Both the position numbers and the translations under genes were made by a program. From contig CAVSKB010000026.1 in NCBI GenBank assembly GCA_963728295.1, forward strand, positions 1 to 47,212: a stretch of 47,212 nt of DNA, read 5' to 3'. Below are positions 35,930 to 44,988 of the stretch, piece by piece (positions within the stretch are counted from its first letter, which is position 1; each line of letters starts with the position of its first letter). The stretch is from DATJKD01 sp963728295 (GTDB taxonomy: Bacteria > Pseudomonadota > Gammaproteobacteria > Steroidobacterales > Steroidobacteraceae). The notes beneath the pieces are model-generated. The model was not told the DNA's origin and made no database searches. It saw nothing but the letters and a program-made list of their open reading frames with translations.

Positions 35930-36529
35930 ATGCGTGAGCGATACTCGTTCGACGAAACGGACGGAAGCGGCCGGCTGTTTGTTATTCTGGTGATCGTTGC
36001 ACTCGCGTTCCTCGCTGGGTGGCACCTGTCCAAGGACGAAGTCCCGGCAACGGTGCCAGAGTCGGAGGTTGTAGTTGCGCCGCCTGCGGCTCCAGAGAGA
36101 GTCCGGGAGGCGCCTGCGACCGCGCGGAGCTCTGAACCCCGCACACGGTCAAAGGGTCCGCAATATGTGGGTGTGTATGAGTGCACCGAGAACGGGCAGC
36201 GGGTGGTGTCCGATCGACCGTGCGCGGCGGGCGCGGCAGCGCGGGTGCTTGTCGTAGATCCTCCGAAGGCGCCACCTCCGCAGGTGCCGAAGTTGCGGTC
36301 CTCGACGCCTACGGCCTCCACGTCGGCGCGCTCGCCGAGCGGGGCGACGTCAACTACGCAAAGTCGCAGCGCAGGAAACGCCGCGGCGTGCTCGGCGGTC
36401 GATGAGGCGATCGATCGGCTCAATGAGCGAATGCGCCAACCGTATTCGTCGCAGGAAGGGGAGTATTTGCGCAGGCAATGGCACGCGCTGAAGGAGCGGC
36501 GGTATGACTTGAGGTGCGGGAGGTCCTAG
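35930..36529 (+). CDS. DUF4124-like membrane-anchored protein
   Basis: A 199-residue protein: N-terminal membrane anchor (LFVILVIVALAFLAGWHL, about 16-33), a long Pro/Ala/Ser linker, a short DUF4124-like core (VYECTENGQRVVSDRPCAAG) with a Cys pair, another low-complexity linker, and a C-terminal helical hairpin (VDEAIDRLNERMRQPYSSQE) with two further cysteines. Start ATG 35930 sits after a CAGGGGG site; an adjacent GTG at 35927 is possible. Proteins of this type are common in gammaproteobacterial envelopes without known function. Confidence 0.65.
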   Translation: MRERYSFDETDGSGRLFVILVIVALAFLAGWHLSKDEVPATVPESEVVVAPPAAPERVREAPATARSSEPRTRSKGPQYVGVYECTENGQRVVSDRPCAAGAAARVLVVDPPKAPPPQVPKLRSSTPTASTSARSPSGATSTTQSRSAGNAAACSAVDEAIDRLNERMRQPYSSQEGEYLRRQWHALKERRYDLRCGRS

Positions 36530-36536
36530 ACGCCAC

Positions 36537-36910
36537 GCCTTCGGTGCTCGCCACCCAGCCGCTACGGCCTCTTCTACAATGCAGAACCAACGTTCGCCCT
36601 TGGACGGATCGATTTCCGTTTCGTCGTACCAGCGACTGCCGGGGACGTGATAGATCCTGCCGCGCTTGCTGATGTTGCCCTTGATCAGGTATTTCGGGTG
36701 TGGAGTCGCGGCTGGTCCTTCAGTTGAGGCCAAACGATTGCATGCGAGGCGCGAGCGGGAGCTCGAGCGGCCGCCAAGCAGTTTTCCACCGTCTCATTGC
36801 TGTAGTCGGTACCGACACCGAGTTCGCCTCGCTGCATGCGGCGCCACTCCCATGGTGCGTACTTAGTCGGGTCCGACAAGCCCCACAGTCCGAGCGCAAG
36901 TGAACGAGCT
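36537..36910 (-). pseudogene. Decayed inverted relative of the thermonuclease gene (C-terminal half only)
   Basis: Minus-strand reading gives LGLWGLSDPTKYAPWEWRRM and ENCLAAARAP, then after a one-base shift near 36725 YLIKGNISKRGRIYHVPGSR, WYDETEIDPSKGERWF and AAGWRAP. These parallel residues 155-270 of the thermonuclease at 37095 in order, including the sunset domain, at roughly three quarters identity by eye. The nuclease core is missing and no start codon fits. It lies head-to-head with the intact gene, so an inverted duplication followed by truncation is likely. Confidence 0.65.
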
Positions 36911-37094
36911 CGGAATTTCACGCTCTGGCTGCGACTTTCGGACCGGTCGGAAGGCAAGGTCGACCTGCGCGAGTTTATTGGGTCCGACCGCCGTTGCCTT
37001 CACATAACGTGGCAATCGCCTTGCACGTCACAAACACAGTGACTCGATCGGCGCCCGGAAGCTGACGGCGGCGAGGTGCGGCTAATGTTCGCGG

Positions 37095-38078
37095 ATGCGA
37101 CGATTTTGGCCCTTGCTTTTCACTTTCGTGTCTATAGGCGTGCTTGCGGCAGCAGGACTGCGAGCCCCGTCTCCGGGAATCGATCCGACCGCGTCCCCCG
37201 GCCAGCTACCCGTCCTCGTCGGGACGGTCACCCGCGTCAAGGATGGCGACACGATCGTCGTAAAGCTCGAGTCTGGGCCCATCAACGTGCGTCTCGGCTC
37301 CATCGATGCTCCCGAAAAGGACCAGCCGTGGGGCGCCGAGGCGACGACCGCGTTGCGGTCGCGAGTACAGGCCCGGGAAGTGGCGCTCGAGGTCGTGGAA
37401 CAAGACCGATATGAGCGCCTGGTCGCCGTTGTCTACCTCGGTGACGAGAACCTCAATGCGTGGATGGCGCGGGAGGGCAACGCCTGGGCGTACCGTGCTT
37501 ACCTGGAGGATCCCGAATACTGCGGTCTTGAAGACGAGGCACGGACATCGCGACTCGGGCTGTGGGCCATGTCGCCGACAGAATGGCGCGCGCCATGGGA
37601 ATGGCGACATCATCAGAAAGGGGACCGTGCACCCTTCACAGACTTTGGTGCCGAGACCCGCGCAGATTGCATCGCTGCCGGCGGCAGGCGCGAGCAAACA
37701 CCAACGAGGTCGCTGCCAATCGATCCCGGCGCTCCGGCGACCAGCTGTCTCATCAAGGGCAACATCAGCAAGAACGGGCAGATCTACCACGTGCCAGGAA
37801 GTGAGTGGTACGACGAGACGATCATCGACGAGTCGAAAGGCGAACGCTGGTTCTGTGCCGAGAACGAGGCGCGAGCGGCCGGTTGGCGGCCGCCCAAAGT
37901 AGAGGTGAGCGCAGATGGGCATTCAAGACCGCGACTACATGCGCCGCGACAATGGGTCCTGGCCACCAAGGCCGCCTCGCGGCCCGACGAGCCATCAATG
38001 GCAGCGGTGGCTCGTAATTGCAGCAGCGACGATCGCCGTACTGAGCTCCGCGGTTTGGCTGGTTCGAGACGCCCGTGA
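37095..38078 (+). CDS. Exported thermonuclease (SNase-like) with C-terminal sunset domain
   Basis: A staphylococcal-nuclease-fold enzyme with a signal/anchor peptide (about 3-21). The catalytic trio is intact: R66 in NVRLGSIDAPE, E74 in the same motif, and R108 in DRYERLVAVVYL. Residues 80-160 complete the OB-fold; GLWAMSPTEWRAPWEWR leads to a Cys-containing linker and the sunset domain CLIKGNISKNGQIYHVPGSE with ERWFC and ARAAGW (about 221-268). The frame then runs on to 38078, overlapping the ComEA-like gene by 164 bases; a one-base shift near 37895 would give a stop at 37902 right after the sunset domain, a more normal end. It presumably degrades DNA/RNA in the periplasm or outside. Confidence 0.85.
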   Translation: MRRFWPLLFTFVSIGVLAAAGLRAPSPGIDPTASPGQLPVLVGTVTRVKDGDTIVVKLESGPINVRLGSIDAPEKDQPWGAEATTALRSRVQAREVALEVVEQDRYERLVAVVYLGDENLNAWMAREGNAWAYRAYLEDPEYCGLEDEARTSRLGLWAMSPTEWRAPWEWRHHQKGDRAPFTDFGAETRADCIAAGGRREQTPTRSLPIDPGAPATSCLIKGNISKNGQIYHVPGSEWYDETIIDESKGERWFCAENEARAAGWRPPKVEVSADGHSRPRLHAPRQWVLATKAASRPDEPSMAAVARNCSSDDRRTELRGLAGSRRP

Positions 38079-38316
38079 CCTGTTTGGAAGCAGTGACCCG
38101 GCTGAAGGCTCCCTGCGCGTCAACGTCAACAGAGCGACACTTCCGGAGCTCATCTCTATTCCAGGCATTGGCGAGACTCTCGCCCTGCTGATCGTGGCCC
38201 ATCGTCCGTATGAGTCCGTCGAAGACTTGATCCGTATTGACGGAATTGGTCCGCAAACCCTCGAAAGCTTGCGACCCTTTGTCAAAATCGATGGTGAAAC
38301 GGAACAGCTGCGATAG
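37915..38316 (+). CDS. ComEA-like helix-hairpin-helix protein
   Basis: A 133-residue protein with a membrane anchor (WLVIAAATIAVLSSAVWLV, about 32-50) and a C-terminal double HhH DNA-binding module: VNVNRATLPELISIPGIGET, then VEDLIRIDGIGPQTLESLRP. This is the ComEA layout, in which the module binds incoming DNA in the periplasm. The ATG at 37915 follows AGAGGTGAG. Its position right behind a thermonuclease suggests joint handling of extracellular DNA. Confidence 0.83.
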   Translation: MGIQDRDYMRRDNGSWPPRPPRGPTSHQWQRWLVIAAATIAVLSSAVWLVRDARDLFGSSDPAEGSLRVNVNRATLPELISIPGIGETLALLIVAHRPYESVEDLIRIDGIGPQTLESLRPFVKIDGETEQLR

Positions 38317-38621
38317 TTGGGTTGCTGAGGAACGAAGCAACGAAACTGCCTGTAGTTAGTCAGCTGGTCCCGTCAGATCTGCCATTACGTCGACCAACGT
38401 ACCCACGGTGGAGTTGAGACTCGCCGTCCGCGGTCCACCCACTAGCTCGACGTCACCTCGCTACAGCCTTGCGGCACTGAAGCAGCCACCTCTCCACAAG
38501 TCAGCTGTCCAAATTCGCTTGCGCCCGCCAGCGTTGTGGTGGCGCCGACCATGTTCAGTGGCGGCCATGGTGTCCAATTCGAAGTTTGAATATTCGAATT
38601 TGGAATCTGAGATTGCCAGGC
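38317..38621. promoter_or_regulatory. Control region of the XRE-McrBC island with 8-bp inverted operator
   Basis: No gene found. AATTCGAA (38576-38583) and TTCGAATT (38593-38600) form a perfect dyad with a 9-base spacer; each arm is itself built on TTCGAA. It ends 21 bases before the GTG start of the XRE gene, the expected place for an autoregulatory operator, and it supports that GTG over the ATG at 38586 that would lie inside the dyad. A weaker inverted repeat GTTGCT/AGCAAC sits near 38322-38342, just after the ComEA-like stop. Base composition falls sharply here, marking the left edge of the island. Confidence 0.6.
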
Positions 38622-38837
38622 GTGAAGAAACGCCATCTCGCCGCGTTGCTGCGACAAGTGAGACTCGAGGCGGATCTTACACAAACACAACTCGCCGAGA
38701 AGATCGGACAAACGCAATCCTATGTATCCAAGTACGAAAGCGGTGAGCAGCGCTTAGACCTCATCGAACTTGAGTCTGTCTGCGACGCGGTCGACGTCGA
38801 TTTGATCGAATTCGTAAGGCGGTACCTTGAAGGCTAA
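38622..38837 (+). CDS. Small XRE family regulator, possible controller of the McrBC genes
   Basis: A 71-residue helix-turn-helix protein consisting almost only of the HTH: LRQVRLEADLTQTQLAEKIG and QTQSYVSKYESGEQRLDLIE, ending DLIEFVRRYLEG. Size and lack of any other domain resemble the C (controller) proteins of restriction systems. It reads into the McrB-like gene after 226 bases on the same strand, and a dyad lies directly upstream. The role as McrBC controller is inferred from position. Confidence 0.8.
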   Translation: MKKRHLAALLRQVRLEADLTQTQLAEKIGQTQSYVSKYESGEQRLDLIELESVCDAVDVDLIEFVRRYLEG

Positions 38838-39063
38838 CCACCCCAGCCCGGATTCCAAACTTTTGGGACGTTGCTTGTGCTTCCGTCGAGCCGCACTCAA
38901 GCGCCGGACGTGGCGCCGTTTTTAACGAAACGAAGGCGGTCGATTCTCTCCAAATGAGCAGTCGACGTAGCCTGCAACTCAGCTATCGCCGTCTGATGGT
39001 TGATGAGACCGGACCGGCTCGGATCCAGACACCTTCGTAAATCGAAAAAATAGAGCCTGGAAA

Positions 39064-41540
39064 ATGAGCCGTTATCACCCCGTCGCATAGTCGAGCCAAT
39101 TTTCGAAGCCGCTGACCATTGGCGGAAGATCGCCCTGCAATCTACCGGAAGCATCTTCGGCGGCGAACAGGTATGGTCAGACGTCAATGTAGCCTCTCTA
39201 AAGTGGCATTTTGTTGAGAACCCAGACGAGGGCGAGGGAACGTTCCTCGAAAAACTCAAAAGGCAGCTCCTACCCACTCCTAAAGGAACCAAGCAGCTCG
39301 CTGCGGAAATGACCTGGTTCATGCTGCTCTGCCCGAGCAACATCGGCATTGCGAATAAGCGCGAAACCGTAGAGACCATTTGGAGCTGGTCAGACGAGTC
39401 CTTTGACCGACACTCACGTTGGCTAAGCGATGCTGTATTGACCGGCGCCGGCAGTGCGGGCACGGCTTTCAACACGCAGCGCTGGCGGGAACTGCGCTTC
39501 TTCGTCGGTTTCATCGAAGCGTTTCGGAAGCTCGAATCGGAACTGCGGGCGGCGATCCTTGCTGATGGCTGGAAGTTCGCCGCCTGGATAAATGACGTCC
39601 CAGACGCTGGTAGTCGTCAGCTTCGACACATGATGATGTATCTCATGTTTCCGGACGACTTCGAGCGCGTCTTTGGTCGATCAGATCGACGGAGGATCGT
39701 TCGCGCGTTTACGGCCATATCCGACGCGAGGGCTGCGTCGCTTTCGCCACTTGAGATTGACCGAGAACTGAAAGCGATAAGGGTTGCTCAGGAGGAAAAG
39801 TTCCAGACCAAGGAAGTGGATTTTTACTCGCCTCCACTTGAGGAAATATGGCAACCCGTCGAGCCACCGGTTGTAGAGGTTGAGGCGGAGGTAACTTCCG
39901 AATTTGCGGAGCTCGCGAAGGCGATGCGCCACGATCATGTGTTGCAAGCAATTCGCGAAGTCGATCGGGATGGCTTCCCGCATGAAGCACGCTCGACAAC
40001 ATACGATTTGGTATACGCCGCGAATCGCTATCCTCCGAAGTATATTTTTGCACTCGCCGCCAAGTACGCGACAGGCAGTGAGCTGAGCAGACGGGAGTTC
40101 TCGGGCGGGGAGAGTTCCCAGTGTTTCAAACTTTTGAGAGAACTGAAATTCTCAATTGAACGAAAGGACTTCATCAGCGACTTGGTTCAGAAGTTCCTAA
40201 AACAAGCAGACGAGGGTGTAGACCTAGCAGTTTCCGATTACCCAAAGAGTTACCGCGAACTGAGCGTCAACGTCAGCTTCGGTAAGGGCAACATTGCCCG
40301 GATACCGTGGATATCTTTCACCGGCTTCGACCAAACGACAAGCAACGGCATTTATCCAGTCTTGCTGTACTACCGGGCACTCGGCCGGTTGATTGTTGCC
40401 TTCGGAATATCTGAAACAAATGCCCCGAAAGTCAGCTGGGACTCCGTGGCCCAGAGTCCGACCATTGAGGCGAATTTTGCGCGGGAGGGCTTGACGATGC
40501 CCGAACGCTATGGGGCCTCACATGTACACAAGGCGTTCGATCTTTCGGAGAGCGTCGATCTCGAGGGTATTCAGCGAGCGCTCGATGAGGTCATTGGGCG
40601 ATACCGCGCGCAGTTTGAGGCGGTTGTGGCGGGCGATCCGCCGAAAACAGAGCCTAGTGCGCTTTACACGGTCGTTGAGGCGTTGGACGGCTTGTTCATA
40701 GACGAGCAGCAATTCCAAGCGATTCTGGCGCTGCTTCGCGTCAAGAAGAACGTCATCCTACAGGGTCCACCCGGGGTCGGTAAGACGTTTGTTTGCAAGC
40801 GACTAGCTTACGCACTGATGGGCGAGAAGGCACCCCATAGGCTGCAGATGGTTCAGTTCCACCAGGCATACAGCTATGAGGATTTCGTGCAGGGGTTTAG
40901 GCCCTCCGGACAAGGATTCCGTCTGAAGAATGGCCTCTTTTACGAGTTCTGCGATCTAGCCAGGAATGATCCGGGATTCAAGTATGTATTCGTCATCGAT
41001 GAAATCAATCGTGGAAATCTCTCGAAGGTGTTGGGCGAAGTGATGATGCTGATAGAACCCGACAAGCGAGGTCCGGAGTGGGCGATTCCGCTCACATACT
41101 CAGAGTCGGGTGCTGATCGCTTTTATGTTCCGGAGAACGTATATCTGATCGGATTGATGAATACGGCAGATAGATCCTTGGCCATGGTTGACTACGCATT
41201 GCGGCGGCGTTTTGGATTTGTGGACCTAGCTCCGCAGTTCGACTCAGACCAGTTTCGAGACTTCATGGAGGAACGAGGTGCGGACCAAGCATTAATCGAA
41301 ATGGTCGTGACTCGAATGTCAGGCCTAAACGCTCGAATTGCAGAAGATCTTACGAACCTCGGACCTGGCTACAGGGTTGGGCACAGCTTCTTTTGCACTG
41401 TTTCAGCAGGAACGAAGCTGGATTGGACTTGGTACAGACTGGTTATCGAAGGCGAAGTTGGACCACTTCTGCGGGAGTATTACTTTGACAATCCCAGCAA
41501 AGCCGAGGCGCTGCTACAGGAGCTGTTGAGGCACGAATAG
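39064..41540 (+). CDS. mcrB: McrB-like AAA+ GTPase/ATPase with ScoMcrA-type head and DUF3578 domains, frame break near the 5' end
   Basis: DNA-recognising, translocating motor of a modification-dependent restriction system. From 39309 the frame is clean for 743 residues; open reading in the same frame back to 39054 encodes FEAADHWRKIAL and KWHFVENPDEGEGTFLEKLK, a family N-terminus. ATG 39064 (MSRYHPVA) joins it through a one-base break near 39087. Order (from 39309): N-terminal domain to about 180; ScoMcrA-N-like head about 205-285 (YDLVYAANRYPPKYIFALAA, REFSGG); DUF3578 about 295-400 (SFGKGNIARIPWISF); AAA+ from 475 with Walker A GPPGVGKT (486-493), Walker B VFVIDEINRG and the McrB mark MNTADRS (M617) then ALRRRFGF. 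Heads like these bind modified or phosphorothioated DNA in other systems; the target here is unknown. Partner McrC follows after six bases. Confidence 0.9.
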
Positions 41541-41546
41541 CGATCG

Positions 41547-42584
41547 ATGACGCAGACTATTCCGATCCAGAACATCTACTATCTCCTGATCTACAGTTGG
41601 GATCGGTTGGCTGAAGGAGATCTCGTTGATATCTCCGGTATCGACAGTACAGAACTGGTCGACTTATACGCGGCCGTTCTACTTAACGGGCTTCGGCACT
41701 TGCTCCGACGGGGACTGGATCAAAGTTACCTGTCCGTCGCAAACGAAATCCCTGGCATTCGAGGCCGTGTAAACATCGCAGTGACTGCGCGGCGAATGTT
41801 GGCGCAGCACGGACGCGCCTACTGCGAGTATGACGAGCTGAGCGTCGATACCCTGCCTAATCGCTTACTGGTCGCCACGGCGGGCCGCCTGGCTAGCGCA
41901 CACGGGCTGGAAAGTGGCTTGCGGGACCAGTTGCGAGCAATGGTACGTACACTGGGTGGAATCTCGCGAATTCAACTCAGCAAGCAGGCATTTAGGCTAG
42001 TTCAACTTCACAGTAACAATGGCTTCTACCGGTTCCTTCTCAGCGTTTGTGAGCTCGTCTTTGATACATCCATCGCTACCGAACAGCACGGCTCGTATAG
42101 GTTTAGGGACTTCGTACGCGATCCGGTTCGAATGGCCCAGCTATTCGAAAAGTTTACCTTCAATTTTTACCGACGAGAGTGCTCGGAATGGTGGGTCAAG
42201 CGGGACCGAATCCATTGGACTGCTCAAAGTGCGGACGATCCGGACCTACTGTTCCTGCCGACAATGCAAACCGACATCTCCATTCGGAAGCCCAATGGCA
42301 CACTGGTAATTGACGCGAAGTACTATCAAGAGACCATGCAGCGGCACTTTGGGTCGGAAACAGTGCATTCGAGCAACTTGTATCAAATGTTCTCGTATCT
42401 AAAGAACCTAGAAGTGCGCGGTGGACTAGACGCGATGGCTGAAGGAATGCTCCTGTATCCGGTCGTTGATAGGCGAGTGCGTCTTCAGTACACGGTTTCC
42501 GGACACCGAATTCAAATCTGTACTGTGGACTTAGGTCAGGGCTGGAAAGCGATCAGAGAGGAATTGTTGGGCTTGGTCGCGTAA
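41547..42584 (+). CDS. mcrC: McrC-like PD-(D/E)XK nuclease subunit
   Basis: A 345-residue partner of the McrB-like protein. The N-terminal region (IPIQNIYYLLIYSWD, then GLRHLLRRGLDQ and IPGIRGRVN) binds and stimulates McrB; the C-terminal nuclease has D243 in TDISI, then D256-A-K258 in LVIDAKYY, and NLYQMFSYL as the last helix. All active-site residues are present. It starts six bases after the McrB stop and is clearly co-translated. The complex is predicted to cut foreign modified DNA. Confidence 0.9.
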   Translation: MTQTIPIQNIYYLLIYSWDRLAEGDLVDISGIDSTELVDLYAAVLLNGLRHLLRRGLDQSYLSVANEIPGIRGRVNIAVTARRMLAQHGRAYCEYDELSVDTLPNRLLVATAGRLASAHGLESGLRDQLRAMVRTLGGISRIQLSKQAFRLVQLHSNNGFYRFLLSVCELVFDTSIATEQHGSYRFRDFVRDPVRMAQLFEKFTFNFYRRECSEWWVKRDRIHWTAQSADDPDLLFLPTMQTDISIRKPNGTLVIDAKYYQETMQRHFGSETVHSSNLYQMFSYLKNLEVRGGLDAMAEGMLLYPVVDRRVRLQYTVSGHRIQICTVDLGQGWKAIREELLGLVA

Positions 42585-42673
42585 GTTTGTCGAAACAGTG
42601 TGCTGGTCTCCGTGCGCTGTCCTAGTGCCATATGCGCTGATCCTCACGGTAGTATTCGCACATTCCGGTCGGA

Positions 42674-42886
42674 TTGAATGCCCAAGGCTGCCACACGAAC
42701 CGAAAGACTGGTGACTATCACTGCCATAGTTCTCCCGTTCCCGAAAATGGCGTCGTAAAGAAAAGTCGCTCTGGTGTCTGCCACACATATCATCCCCCTA
42801 CTACACGCAGCCCAAATACTTCACCCCTAGCCTGGCGAGTGGAGCCGGACTGCCCCTCGGCTAGCCACGCACGACCACGCGACTAA
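42674..42886 (+). pseudogene. Fragment of a YHYH/Cys-His-rich small protein
   Basis: GCHTNRKTGDYHCHSSP (about 42686-42736) matches the short Cys-His motif seen in small exported proteins often found beside nucleases. Only this motif is recognisable; the rest of the frame is low in structure and no ribosome site is evident. Probably a remnant between mcrC and the next gene. The bases from 42585 to 42673 show nothing. Confidence 0.4.
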
Positions 42887-42899
42887 CACGCATCCACCA

Positions 42900-43688
42900 A
42901 TGCAGCCAGATATCTCTGAGTTCAGCTACGGCTATTGCCTAACGGAGGAACTCGCAAATCACAGCGGCCTGAAATTCCAGGCTGCCCCAGTTTTCCCGTC
43001 GCTTATCGCTGAAGGAAAGCTGGGCTACGATGTGGCACTGCTGATTTCCGGCCGGCCGCTCTTTGTTCAGTTCAAGTTGTCGCACTGCATGGTTCGAGGC
43101 ACCGCAAACGAAGTCAAAAGAAAGAAGCTCGAGACACCGTTTTACCGGTTTCACCTTCGGCCGAAGCGACACTCCAAACAGCATCAATTGCTTGTGGACC
43201 TTGAGGCGCGCGGGCACCTGGTCCTGTACGCGGCTCCGTCATTCCACCAACGAGACGAGCTCAACGATGCGTACATTGCGAGAAAGGTCGTGGCGCGCTC
43301 TTTCTTTTGCCGCCCGAGCGCCATTGGGTCGTTACCAGATGGCAAGGACCATCACGTCGCTTTCGCTCCCGGGCAGAGTGCCTACTTTTGCAGTAGAAGG
43401 CCTACGTTACTTCGTCCGGTGCGCGACGAACAACGGGAGCTGGAAGACTATGTTCTGACCTGGGCGGCAGATGCACCGCCCATGGAGCAGTCGCGCGAAG
43501 CATGGCGCGCATTGGCGGACGAGCTGGTTTCTGTGACGCGCCATCGAATCAGCGCACGAGAATTCATGTCCGACGCGAAACTTACCGCGCTAAATCTGCG
43601 AGAGCCAGAGGCTCAGGCCGCATATCTTGCGCGGGCATTTTTTGGTTGCGAGTTGCTCGTGGTCCGGAAGAGAGCTGCAGCCCAATAA
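42900..43688 (+). CDS. Putative nuclease-like protein of unknown family in the defence island
   Basis: A 262-residue soluble protein. The N-terminal third reads EFSYGYCLTEELANHSG and then GYDVALLISGRPLFVQFKLS: D44 followed by Q57-x-K59 in a beta strand, the shape of a PD-(D/E)XK-type active site with Gln in place of Glu. This is a pattern, not a proof of nuclease activity. The middle (FYRFHLRPKRHSKQHQLLVD) is strongly basic. I have a recollection of unnamed proteins with a QFKLS motif in accessory regions but no function. ATG 42900 has no clear Shine-Dalgarno. Confidence 0.6.
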   Translation: MQPDISEFSYGYCLTEELANHSGLKFQAAPVFPSLIAEGKLGYDVALLISGRPLFVQFKLSHCMVRGTANEVKRKKLETPFYRFHLRPKRHSKQHQLLVDLEARGHLVLYAAPSFHQRDELNDAYIARKVVARSFFCRPSAIGSLPDGKDHHVAFAPGQSAYFCSRRPTLLRPVRDEQRELEDYVLTWAADAPPMEQSREAWRALADELVSVTRHRISAREFMSDAKLTALNLREPEAQAAYLARAFFGCELLVVRKRAAAQ

Positions 43689-44127
43689 GCTATTTCTAGA
43701 TAGCGCCTACACTGGCTTGCGGTCGAAGGGCAATTGCCTGGTGTCAGTGTGAAATTGGTCAGAGGCGTACACGATGTCGATAGGTGCGGGGATAGTTGTC
43801 GCGACTCTGCATGATTGTTTATGGAACTGGCCTATCGGGCACCTGCACGCTCGTTAGCGTCACTGCGCCCAAATGAACAGTCTTGGCTGGTGGGTCACGA
43901 TCTACGGGTAGCCCAAAGACTGCGTGCGCAGGCCACGGTTGGGCCGAATTCTGGAAAAGGGAGCGTTTGCCTGGGAGTGCAGTGATACAGGAATCAATAA
44001 ATCGGCGAGCGACCTTACACCAGCGCCGCCATGCCGGTTCTGCCCGCGACAGGGTGGTGTTGCCGGCGGGGCAGCGAACAGTGAACTAGAACTCGCCCTC
44101 GTGCACTTGAGTCGCGACAATCCACCG
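43689..44127. other. Gene-poor stretch in the island
   Basis: A weak inverted repeat GCTAT/ATAGC follows the preceding stop near 43690-43705. No frame carries a recognisable protein; the upstream in-frame extension of the GHKL gene to 43924 has no family resemblance and is treated as non-coding. No clear promoter was found. Confidence 0.4.
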
Positions 44128-44988
44128 ATGCGAAACACAACACTACAGGACTTGGAAACTTGGTTTGAGAGTATCGCGGGTGGTGAACGTGGTGAGGAGT
44201 TCCAGGGCCCGGGCTTTCTTCGCCCCTGTCACTTTGCGGCATTGGCGGCATCAGCGCATCGTGCGGGCGCTCGAGGTCTACGGATTCCTCAAGCGCTTGA
44301 AGGCTATGCAGCACGCATGCACTTATGGCAGGCCATTGGGCTCGATCCACCTCGAGAGATACCTGAGCGCAATCCTGGAGGAAAGTTCTATCCGCTCACC
44401 CCGATTGAGTCAGAACATGGCGCCGATGCTGCAGCTCGCGAACTGAGGACTGTATTTCGACAATGCGGTACCGACGACAAGACGACTCTCGATGCGATAT
44501 ACGTCGTGTTAACCGAGATATTGGGAAACTGCTACTTTCACTCGGCGGCTGCGGGCGGAATTTTCGGCTTAGCGTGCGCGCAATCCTGGCCGGCCGCGAA
44601 CCTGGCTCAGGTGGCGGTCGCAGATTCTGGGATTGGTATCCGTGCAAGCTTGTCTGAAAATCCGTCCCTACATAGTCGCCTCGCGCGCGAGAACGCGACC
44701 CTACTTGCAACGGAGTTGGGCGTAACTGGCAAACCCACTGGTCAGCACTCCGGGTACGGCCTGGCCGTCGCTCGCGGCTTGATGGAGGAACACGATGGAA
44801 ACCTGCTCGTTATGTCAGGAGACGAGGGGATAAGAATTGGTGGTCGACGCCAGATCGAGCGCCGGTTGCGCGCGCGTTGCATTGGCACTATGGTGGTAAT
44901 CGAATGGAGGACCGATCAGCCGATAGACGTGGGCCGTGTCTACGCAAAGTGGCCCGCGGGACCAGGTGAGCCGGATGACTTCTTCTAG
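44128..44988 (+). CDS. GHKL (HATPase_c) ATP-binding protein paired with a STAS-like partner
   Basis: A 286-residue protein with an unassigned N-terminal region (1-105) and a C-terminal Bergerat ATP-binding fold: N-box E130-x3-N134 in VVLTEILGNCYFHS, G1 box D166-S-G-I-G, and the lid/G2 segment GQHSGYGLAVARGLMEEHDG. There is no His-kinase phosphoacceptor helix, so this is not a classical sensor kinase; it resembles the anti-sigma or partner-switching type. ATG 44128 is the first plausible start. It overlaps the next gene by 14 bases, implying one complex. Confidence 0.8.
   Translation: MRNTTLQDLETWFESIAGGERGEEFQGPGFLRPCHFAALAASAHRAGARGLRIPQALEGYAARMHLWQAIGLDPPREIPERNPGGKFYPLTPIESEHGADAAARELRTVFRQCGTDDKTTLDAIYVVLTEILGNCYFHSAAAGGIFGLACAQSWPAANLAQVAVADSGIGIRASLSENPSLHSRLARENATLLATELGVTGKPTGQHSGYGLAVARGLMEEHDGNLLVMSGDEGIRIGGRRQIERRLRARCIGTMVVIEWRTDQPIDVGRVYAKWPAGPGEPDDFF

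Noticed and set aside
43924..44127. N-terminal extension of the GHKL protein
   Set aside because: The extra 68 residues look random and Cys/Pro-rich, with no match to the family; ATG 44128 is preferred.
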